A stretch of DNA of 60,000 bases from contig CAIIXF020000001.1 in NCBI GenBank assembly GCA_903813345.2, positions 12,669,915-12,729,914 of the forward strand, given 5' to 3'. The stretch comes from Owenia fusiformis. Its lineage: Eukaryota > Annelida > Polychaeta > Sabellida > Oweniidae. The position numbers and the translations under genes were made by a program. The stretch's first letter is position 1, and the number at the start of each line of letters is the position of its first letter. A model generated the notes under the pieces. The model made no database searches, was not told the DNA's origin, and was given only the letters and a program-made list of their open reading frames with translations. This document shows, piece by piece, positions 51,701 through 60,000 of the stretch.

Positions 51701-54700
51701 TCTGTTAGGATGGGTTCAGGTGCCACAAATAACTGATCCATGGATATATATCATTTTGAAAAGTGGAAGCAAGAAATATTTTGTGAGGCCATTTTTTTTA
51801 CGAGTCATAACAGGAAATAGAATATCTAAATGAAGTCTGGATTTACATCATTAATCCTGATTTTGGCTTAGAATATTTACTTAAATATAATATTTTAATA
51901 TTGTTAAAATGATTGTTAACTATTTTTTTAATCAATCTTATACAGCGATTCAACTGTTTTCTTAAATTCAAAATATAGGTTAAAATTTTCACAGGTAAAC
52001 AAGATGTCTCTGTGGCCTAATGGATTAAGTGCATCAGCTTTTGATGGTTTGAATCCAGCTTTCGGTGGCTCGAATCCCCGGCTTTTTTTTTTATTTATCT
52101 CTCGGCCACAATTTTTTTAAAATCTCTTTTCACCTTGTCACGGCCATGTCAGGCATTGTAATATATTTCAACATCATCAATATTATAAGTTATTTCATCG
52201 CCGGTTAAGTAAATAAAAATTCAAACGTAAAGAGGCTTTAACACATAGTTCAATGGGGGAGCTAAGGTTGCCAAACTTATGGAGGGGAGAGTACCTTCAC
52301 CCTAAACAATGTAAATAGAACATCTGAAGAACATGCTTTGGACAAGCTTTAAAATGATATATGACACATACTATGAGGACACTGGAATATGTCTACCTAA
52401 GGGGGCCCATACTTTCGGGACACCCTGTATGTGAATATACTATACCAAGTACCTCTAGCCGGATCTAAGAATGTAACCATACAATAGTCACTAAAGGTAT
52501 TAGACTACCGCCACAGGGAAATAAATTTATAACGAGACAGTTTTCCATTTCTGTAGAGCACAGAATTTGCCTTTATCTAGATTTGCAAAATTCTATCAAT
52601 TTCTGCCCTATTTCCCATGGAATGGACACATTTTCTTAGCCTTACCTCTGTAATTTTATGGTATCAGCAGTTTTATTTGTTATAGGAATTCACCAAAAAG
52701 GCCTCCCAAAATTTGTTGTTTTGTGATATAAGATCCATGTACTAAATGGTATTATTTTCTTTTTAGAATTCAAATGCACAAAGGTGGTCTGATATCTGAC
52801 AGGCGTTACCATCTACGTACATACAATTGCTGTTTTATGGGAAGTGAGACAGTAGATTGGCTGGTTAATCGGGGCCATGCAACAGACAGAAATACTGCAG
52901 TAATACTGATGAGACTTCTACAAGATAATTACATCCTCCATCATGGTATTATTTCTACCTTAGTTAAAACATGGGCTTTCAAGATGGTTATTACGACCCA
53001 GAAAACCTGGATTTTTCAAGTTTAGAAGTTTGAATATGGGTAGGAGGCTCCATAAATGCCAATGGGTAGATACTGCTACCAACCAGATTAGAACTAAATT
53101 GGATAAGGAATAAAAAAAAAGTAATGTAGTAAAATAACTATATAGTTTGCATATGTTAAAATGCATGCTTTCAAACCTTTTTGGTCCCTCAAGCATCCCT
53201 TACCTACAATGGAAAAAATAAATATTGAATATCATTGTTACATATATTTATCATTTCGATTTTCTATGTTTTAACAGAGGGCCGTAGCCAGCTTTTGCCA
53301 AGGGGAGTTCACTTTTTAAAAAATTCCAGAGGGTTCACTTTTGACAATTTTTGTCTAAAAAAGGCCAAAATCATTTGAAAAGTGCTCAGAATAGTGAAAA
53401 ACTGCATGATTTTGAAAACATTTTTGGCCAGCTCGAAACCAGGGAACCCATTCATCGCTATGGGCCTGTAACATGTCATATATCAGGCCCGTAGCCAGAA
53501 GGCATGATTTTTTAGCCAAAACTGACAAAAAAGCTCTCCCCTTGGCAAAAGCTCCCCCTCTTGGTAAAAGCTGGCTACGGGCAAGTATATTACATGTACA
53601 TGTACATTGAAGGCATAGTTCAAGAGTCTCCCAAAAATAGATGTACCATTTTAGTCTGGCCTTTAAATGAGATCTTGACACAGTATGACCATGCTTCAAT
53701 CATAATGCTTTATTTTGTTTATTTATTTCCTAGTTGTGGATGACCATCAATTCAAGGATGAGATGCTTTTCTACAGATTCCGTAAGGATGATGGTACATT
53801 TCCGTGGCACAAGGATGGGGCTATATTTCTCAAGGCACAAAGAATTTGTAACAGGTACCGTACAGTTCCAAAAGAAAGATATGAAAATTTTAGATAACAG
53901 GTATTTTTTGATGAATGTTATCGTAAATATCAGTTTATTTTGCTTTGTATTTAATTATGATTGATAATGTTTATGTATATGATTATTATATTTAATTCAT
54001 GAAAACTAAATATATTCGGGAGTTTCAGTAAGATTTCTGACAATTCGCAAAATAAATGAAAACAACAGGCAACTAAGAATTGGTGACATATTGTTACAAC
54101 CACTGTATGTGAGATGAGCATTTGTTGTGGGAATTCAGTGTCTGTAACACATTGTTGCACTTTTGAAATTGCTACCAGGTGGTGACATACCCTTGAGTTG
54201 ATTCCTTCAAACTGGCTATTTTGGTAATACCAACAGAGAAAATTGCCAGTTGCATGGTGTTAATGAGATTACCAAGCTGTCAAACTTTAGTCCCTCTACA
54301 CTTTGTTGAGAATTTGAGACAGTATCTTCAAGATTTATTTACTTCTGTGTCTTGTACTTGGCTCTGTTTTAATTCAGGGTAAAAAAAGATGCCAATGTCC
54401 TCCATCAAGAATACCAATGTGATGGTCAGACATTCTACAATGTTTTCATGGGTAGTGACCTAGTTGACTGGATGGTCAGCAATGGAGAAGCAACTAGTCG
54501 GGAAGATGCACACAGAACATGTAGGGAATTCTTAGAAAATGACATCATTAAGCATGGTGAGCCTCCCATCAATTTGATAAATCCATGGGCATTAAATGTC
54601 TATTGAAAGCCCATGATAAATCATAGCAGTATTCTTGTTTTAAAGCTTGAGTGAATAAAGTGATAGAGATATAGCCCCCCCCCGCCTCCTTCTTCCATAT

Positions 54701-57700
54701 GAACAATGTTCCAATATTCAGTTGACATTCATGATCAAAATTAACATCAATTATTAATGTTTGTGAGATTGTGTTCTCTTATCTTTCCTCTGACATCCTG
54801 ACAGGCATACTGGAGGCTAATTATGGAAATGTTATCAGGCATGTTGATGGTGTGAATTATGTGATCAAACTTATTAATCAACACCCTATGGTGATGTAAC
54901 AGATTTGAATTTTGAATATCCTGTCTGAGACCAGAGACAATAACATTGGAAGGAACAGAGACATATAAAGTTTTATATGTCTCTGGAAGGAATTTGTTAT
55001 ACCACTCACAGCCCAGCCCAACACTCTGTTGATTGCCCGGTTGATTGTTACCCATTCTTAGTAGAAAATCTTTAGACCACTCTTAAAACTATTAAAAATC
55101 AATAAAACTACAGAATATACATGGTTGACTCAGTGTCAATATACACGTTTACAGTATATGACTTTCTCAATGAGGAAACCATGATATTTGGGCAAAACAA
55201 ATATCTAGAAAGATATAACATCAATGCAGGCCCGTAGCCAGGATTTGCCAAGGGGGGGTTCAGTTTTCAAAAATTTCCGGGGTGGGTTCACATTTGACAA
55301 TTTTGGCCCAAATATGGCTAAAATCACTTGAAAAGTGCTCAAAATGGTGAAAAACTGCATGATTTTGAAAGAATTTTTGGCCAGGGGGGGGGTTCGCCCG
55401 AACCCTGCGAACCCCCCCTGGCTACGGGCCTGAATGTGTGAACATATTACCTTAGTTACTTGTATAATGTATGTATAATAGCTTATGTAATTCTGCATCA
55501 TTGTATGCTAATTCTTGTTTCATTTCAGTTACGAATGACCACCATTTTAAAGACTTAACCCTACTATATCAATTTAAACACAATTTCTCAAGCACTGGAA
55601 AACTAATGGATCTGTTAAAAACAAGAAAACGAGAATCAAGTACAGGGGATTCCACAAGAACAGACTCAGAAAGCAGTGCAGACAGCATACCTATCAACAT
55701 ACGACGACAGAATTCAGGTAAAGATAGCGTACATTGATCTTTGAAGTGGTCCCTACAGGTCCAGGTCAAATATACATGTATATGTGGAACATATTTTACA
55801 AAAAACTTGAAGTGAGCCTACATGTACATGTTATGTTACAGTTTTGGGGAAAACATTTTGACATGAAAAAAAGGTTAAGCGAACCCCAATTTTGAAAGCA
55901 GATATCACTTTTTTTTTAATCTTCGTCTGGGTTATGATCCTTTGTTCTTCCTTTTGTCCTTTACAAAGTTATCTTGTTTGTGATAGGAAGCAGCCATCTC
56001 ACCTTTACTTATCAGTCTCACGTAATAAACAAGTAAGATAAGATATAAAGATAAATGTCTTTGAGTGTAAGTGGCCCATCAACCAAGGGCCATCAACTGG
56101 AACATGATTACAAATACATGTATATCACTGAGGCATTCAAATGATTACAGATAATAATTGTTACAGGCATTCTGATAATCATATCATCTTTCTGTTTCAC
56201 CTGAAACATGCTCTGATATTATGAGGCATATTCTGTTATCTGAGCACATCAGATGGGAAGAGTTATAACTGTCAGTAAGTGTCATAGTATGTTCGTTTTT
56301 ACATCCATAGAGCGATAATGTTTTATATTATTTCGTGAATCCTTACGAATGTGAGATAATTCAGGAAGTTCAAGATGAAAATGCTCCACTCCACTGAAGC
56401 TTAAAACTGGCTGCCGGTGTGTTGGCTACATCATTTACAATGAACGATAAAATAATCAATTCACGTAAACTTTTTTTTTTATTCTTGTAAATGTGTATTA
56501 TTGTTTGATAATAGGGAGGTATAATTTAATTTGGTAGTCTGTGAACATTTTTTACGTATTTCCTTAACAGGCAATACGCTAATCAATGTATACAGGCCTT
56601 CTTTTTAAATTGTAATGTATTTAGTGGTAGATTTATTGGACTTAAAATCTTAAAAATGAATCCATCGCTTAAAACAAAAATATTTTGCTAAGAAAAATGT
56701 TGCACCAAACAACAGAGAAATTGAATGTTTTATTAGGTAAGTATCAATTAACAAGCACAGGTTAATAATAAGTGATTGTAATGATTTAATGTGCAGGATA
56801 TTGTGCTCTGAAATTGCTCAGAATGCACCGAATGATGTTCAATTTTCGAAATTTTATGTGTATTATCAATATTAATCTGATAAATCATGTAAACATTGAT
56901 TTAGTTTTAATCGAAAATAACTATTTTAAGTCCTTGAAAATGCTCAGATTGAAAAAAAATTCCCGGGGGAACATGCCCCCCCCAAAGATACACGGCCTTC
57001 GGCCATGCATGTATTTCCTGCGCCACCTATATTTTCTGGATAACGCAAACTTCCATTCTCACACTTCCAAATTCTTATAATCCTTTGCAATCAAAAGGGT
57101 GCTTTGTGTAATTACTTTGTAAAGATGCTTATCCCCAGGTGTTAGCAGTTCCATTTATTTTGATTATGGTTGCTAACTTGCTTAAGTATAAATTCAGATT
57201 ATCTGGATCATAGTTTTGAAGATAGCATATAGTATTGACACCTCATTTAGAAATGTTCAGTATTATATACAGTGCTAAACAGACTTTACCAAAATGTAAA
57301 ACACTGCTCTAGGCCAGGGTAAATCTTGTTTCTGGTCACAAGGCTTTTAGTTTTTCCATACCACCAGTAAACTGTGATAAAAAATTGTGGCATCAGTTTC
57401 AGTTCATTTTCTGAATGTCAGTCTACAGTGGTGGATGGCATTCATCATCTGTAAACCATTTTAAATCATTTTAATATATAAAGTATACATTGTTTGTTCT
57501 TAAATCATTTTAATATATAAAGTGTACATTGTAAATATCAATGGCATTATAACAAATAATTTGTCAGCTTATTTGATTCAATAGCCAGTTACTCAGTTCC
57601 TGGGGTTCTCAAGGTACAGTATATCCCCTCAGAATAAATCCTGTATCCAAAACCACCCATTAAATAACCCTTATACATGTATATTCCAGATTGTAGCTAC

Positions 57701-59576
57701 AATGACAATGACACATTCCGAACAAGTCTTCGAAGTAGTAATTCCCCGCCATCATCTCAACCTCTTAAATCAGGTATGTCGCTGTTATAAATGAGATTTA
57801 TGAACAGTGTCGTTATTTTTTGATGCCCCATGTATAGGATACGCCACATGCACAGGGTATACTGCATGCACAGGGTATGCCACATGAACAGGGTATGCCA
57901 CATATACAGGGTATGTCACATATACAGATTGTGTCACATGTACAGGCTATGCCACATACGGTAAACTGGGTATGCAACATGTGTAGGGCATGCAATATCA
58001 TATCATTAGGGTACATGGTCTTTATTGAATTTCTGTTCTGATATCTTAGCAAAATTAGTTATCATATATAACCTATTCAGAGTGTTCCAACCTTAACCAT
58101 ATGGATACAGTAAAGGACAAGAAAGAGTGACAAAAAAACAAAAATTAAGATGGTTTCACAATCAAATTAAAATAGTGTCACAATCAAATTAAAATAGTGT
58201 ATTCGTGTAGGGCGAAATACCTCTGGTTTGAGGTGATAGAAAGTGTGTTCATTTAAAGATGGAAGAACAATCAACCTGTTTCTGTATAATATCATTTTCA
58301 TAAACTACAAAACTGCCATCTTTAGATCGGCCTAAAACTATGATTTATTTAGTAACAGACACATAAAAATTATCCATTGTAGTATTGCTGTGTAAGTTGA
58401 CTGCTGATGAGATAGAAGATCCAGAGTCACGGTTTATCAAGAAAACAATACATGTAAGTACATTGATATCAAAATAATTTAGTACTTAAATAGCTAGAAA
58501 ACAGCAACTCCATGGAGCAACAAAGCCCAATGAACAATTTATTCATGAATAAGTCACAATGTAATATTTATGATCTATTGTTGAAGGTTAAACCTCTCCA
58601 TTTTCACTTTCAAATGTCTTTCATTTGAATGGGATGAAGTCATACTTCTCAAAATTAACAAATGAGCCAGGCCACAGGAAAAGGGGTCTTATCACAGATT
58701 TTTTCAATGTTTTGATTTTTTGTTTTTATTAAAAAGCACAAAGAGACCTTTCAAATGAGCCATGGCTTGTGTCTTAACAATTTTTTCTTGCAGATATAGA
58801 CCAAAAAGATGGATTTGAATTTAGCACATTTTCCTCTTAATCTTGGGCACATTTTTGGTTCTGTATCACAATTTAAATTTTTGTGATAAGACTGGTTTTC
58901 CTATGGCGAAGCTCAAATGTTTCTGTTTTCTTGACCCTTGTATTCCCCACATATGCACAGACTGTGAACCTATATCCCCATCACTCCAATAATACACCCT
59001 TGCTTGTATATTATATTTGTTCCTAGGTTATGAGTGACCCAGTAGGGTTTGGGTTTGTAGTGAGGGGGAATTCTCCTACCTATGTACAGACAGTAGACCC
59101 AGATGGACCTGCCGCACATGCCGGGCTTAAGGTACAATACATTCTGAGAAACATTAATCCAATACTTTAACCGGGATACGAAAATTTGAAAATGTATCAA
59201 GCATTTATAAAAGGAAGAATGGGTACCATATTAATGACTACTTGTAGTTTTTTGCGTCTATTTTTCGTATTTGGCATTATTGGGAATTTAATGACTATTA
59301 ATATTATGACTATAATTAAGCTATTTTGAGGAAGTATAGAATAAAGATGATTAAAAAAAGATTCAAATTCTAAAATGATTAGCATTTTCCATGTTTAAGA
59401 AATGTTTTTACATTGGTCTTTATTTTCAGATTCGTCAGTACTTGTATTCAGTGAATGGCACAAATGTGTTGAGAAAGGGGCACCAAGATGTGGCTAAATT
59501 AGTGTTGGACTCTCTGGAGGTTGATGGATACATGATACTTGAAGTGCTGACACATTCCCATGAAGTCATATCTTGA
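48734..59576 (+). CDS. DEPTOR: DEPTOR, DEP domain-containing mTOR-interacting protein
   Basis: Nine coding exons: 48734-48804, 52767-52945, 53734-53854, 54378-54556, 55529-55717, 57690-57773, 58383-58453, 59027-59131 and 59430-59576. Phases match throughout and the total is 381 aa (human 409). Exon 1 ends DILLIGEQLR, aligning with the human segment before the first DEP domain, and so anchors the start. DEP1 (about 17-107) has FMGSETVDWLV and FYRFRKDDGTFPW, the latter nearly identical to human. DEP2 (about 128-208) has FMGSDLVDWMV and LLYQFKHNF. A serine-rich linker follows, with RRQNSG. The C-terminal PDZ domain (about 295-379) has DPVGFGFVVRG and DPDGPAAHAGLK. In vertebrates DEPTOR binds and inhibits mTOR, through the PDZ and linker. 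The human beta-TrCP degron SSGYFS is not seen in the linker. Exon 6 (84 nt, phase 1-1) could be skipped without a frameshift. Confidence 0.95.
49166..49707. mobile_element. hAT-like MITE with exact 8-bp target duplication
   Basis: Perfect 19-bp inverted ends: CACGGATAGTGGGAAGTCC and GGACTTCCCACTATCCGTG. Both flanks read CTTCCTAC (49158-49165 and 49708-49715), an 8-bp duplication typical of hAT transposition. There is no coding capacity. It lies in DEPTOR intron 1. Confidence 0.85.
50040..51690 (+). repeat. Tandem array of ~300-bp units, C-rich
   Basis: AAAGTGCCCAGAAAGCACCA and AAATTGTAAAATTTTCTAGG recur near 50106, 50403, 50710, 50969 and 51421. They alternate with TCAGACACTTTTAAAGTGCC / CAGACATCATCAAATAGC and with long C runs. 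The unit is about 265-310 bp (one gap 450). No terminal inverted repeats are obvious, though the right edge has CTTACGGGCCTGA, like the end of the CAGGCCCG MITE. It lies in DEPTOR intron 1. Confidence 0.7.
52010..52085 (+). repeat. tRNA-like SINE head or tRNA pseudogene
   Basis: GTCTCTGTGGCCTAATGGAT contains a box A-like TGGCCTAATGG. GGCTCGAATCC near the end is a box B. An extra GTTTGAATCC lies in between, suggesting a partial internal duplication. The stems do not close as a normal cloverleaf. Confidence 0.45.
53277..53590. mobile_element. Two damaged CAGGCCCGTAGCC MITE copies
   Basis: The first copy (53279-53470) starts GGGCCGTAGCCAGCTTTTGC and runs to CGCTATGGGCCTG. The second (53484-53584) starts CAGGCCCGTAGCCAGAAGGC and ends AGCTGGCTACGGGC. 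Both match the intact element at 55227-55432. They lie in DEPTOR intron 2. Confidence 0.6.
54078..54195 (+). repeat. TCACCACC foldback family, compact copy
   Basis: TTGGTGACATATTGTTACAA at the left, CAGTGTCTGTAACACATTGT in the middle and CAGGTGGTGACATACC at the right, in the same order as at 14888-15000. It lies in DEPTOR intron 3. Confidence 0.5.
54956..54984. mobile_element. 29-nt palindromic insertion with 8-bp target duplication
   Basis: CAGAGACATATAAA and TTTATATGTCTCT are complementary around a 2-base centre. The direct repeat GGAAGGAA is on each side (54948-54955 and 54985-54992). This looks like a hAT-type element reduced to its two inverted ends. It lies in DEPTOR intron 4. Confidence 0.55.
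55227..55432. mobile_element. Intact CAGGCCCGTAGCCAGG MITE (206 bp)
   Basis: Inverted ends CAGGCCCGTAGCCAGG and CCTGGCTACGGGCCTG are perfect. AATG flanks both sides (55223-55226 and 55433-55436), suggesting a 4-bp target duplication. Other copies are at 17524-17704 and 53277-53590. It ends about 96 bases before DEPTOR exon 5. Confidence 0.8.
55718..57689 (+). other. DEPTOR intron 5
   Basis: Nearly 2 kb with no recognised exon. A 33-bp segment (AATCATTTTAATATATAAAG then TATACATTGT) is duplicated near 57463 and 57504. The end (57600-57665, TATCCAAAACCACCCATTAA) resembles text between the two foldback copies at 27630-27665. The rest is unstructured. Confidence 0.4.
57842..58010. repeat. ~20-bp minisatellite
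   Basis: About eight degenerate units of the type ACAGGGTATGCCACATG (CACAGGGTATACTGCATG, AACAGGGTATGCCACATA, TACAGGGTATGTCACATA). It begins about 70 bases after DEPTOR exon 6. The cysteine-rich minus-strand frame here is a translation of the repeat. Confidence 0.8.
58499..58545 (+). repeat. Left-terminus fragment of the foldback family
   Basis: ACAGCAACTCCATGGAGCAA then CAAAGCCCAATGAACAA matches the start of the copy at 39935. The remainder is not recognised. It lies in DEPTOR intron 7. Confidence 0.4.
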
Positions 59577-60000
59577 TGTGATAGTCATGGCTTGATGTTA
59601 TAGTCATGGCTTGATTTTCAGAGGGCTTGTCAACATTTTCTTGTGAAGTCATGACTTGATGCAATAGACATGTCTACCAGCCTTGCATTAATGTTATAGT
59701 CATGGCTTGATGTAACAGTCATGCCTCATGTCTACAAGTCATGTCATGTCATGGATTGCTATTGTATATCCTAGACATATTATACACTGAGAAGTTCCTA
59801 GTGTTTTGAGCCTTAAGGTAATTGACTCTATGAGGGCTAAAGAGACTAAGGAACTGTAATTCTCTTATGATAAATGTGCCAAATGAATTATGACATCATT
59901 ACTTAAACAGCCTTAGACTTGACAAAATGATGCAGAGAATACAAGCATATGCTCAATTCCAAGTCAGAAGGTATCACAAGGTTAGAGAGATGGACTTCCA
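59577..60000 (+). other. DEPTOR 3' UTR region with TAGTCATGGCTTGATG repeats
   Basis: Immediately after the stop codon, TAGTCATGGCTTGATGTTA and variants (CATGACTTGATGCAATAG, TAGTCATGGCTTGATGTAAC) recur five to six times to about 59760. The first unit overlaps the end of the coding exon (ATATCTTGATGTGATAG). No AATAAA is evident, so the transcript end is probably beyond the window. Confidence 0.5.

Noticed and set aside
57813-58052. A cysteine-rich secreted peptide on the minus strand
   Set aside because: It is entirely the ~20-bp minisatellite in translation, with no signal peptide or splice context.

Overview
The window is nuclear DNA from an animal. Genes are split by GT-AG introns, exons are short, intergenic and intronic DNA is AT-rich, and several families of small DNA transposons fill it. 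The gene set (an ankyrin/SOCS-box protein, a secreted cystine-knot/sushi/VWA mosaic, eEF1A and DEPTOR) fits an invertebrate bilaterian. I cannot name the phylum from sequence alone.

Layout. (1) 421-981, minus: the 5' part of a small ankyrin-repeat gene running off the left edge. (2) 1696-26185, plus: a complete 7-exon ankyrin-repeat/SOCS-box (ASB-type) gene, about 310 aa, with five exons of exactly 33 codons. It stands head-to-head with gene 1. (3) 6410-16550, minus: a complete 12-exon gene of about 632 aa lying wholly inside intron 3 of the ASB gene. It encodes a signal peptide, a chitin-binding-like cysteine module, five cystine-knot-type modules, two sushi domains and a C-terminal VWA domain. 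I do not recognise this architecture. (4) 21957-25246: a 5'-truncated non-LTR retrotransposon with an open endonuclease/reverse transcriptase frame, in intron 6 of the ASB gene. (5) 26186-34446: a gene-poor stretch of repeats, including a multi-layer foldback element at 30250-34215. (6) 34830-44606, minus: complete eEF1A, six coding exons, 460 aa. A 5'TOP leader exon and promoter lie at 47612-47673. (7) 48734-59576, plus: complete DEPTOR, nine coding exons, 381 aa, with two DEP domains and a PDZ domain.

Gene relations. DEPTOR is the known inhibitor of mTOR, and eEF1A is a classic TOP mRNA whose translation mTORC1 controls. Here the two are head-to-head, with about 1.1 kb between the predicted eEF1A start site and the DEPTOR start codon. 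The ASB protein should be a Cullin-5/Elongin-BC substrate receptor, because its BC box and LPLP motif are intact. The nested secreted protein is probably extracellular and unrelated to its host.

The repeat landscape can be read in detail. There are TA-flanked mariner-like MITEs, two hAT-like elements with exact 8-bp target duplications, a CAGGCCCGTAGCC MITE, a TCACCACC foldback family, and two families of long elements with tandemly repeated bodies. Exon boundaries were set by eye from splice consensus, reading-frame phase and family similarity; no alignment was run.
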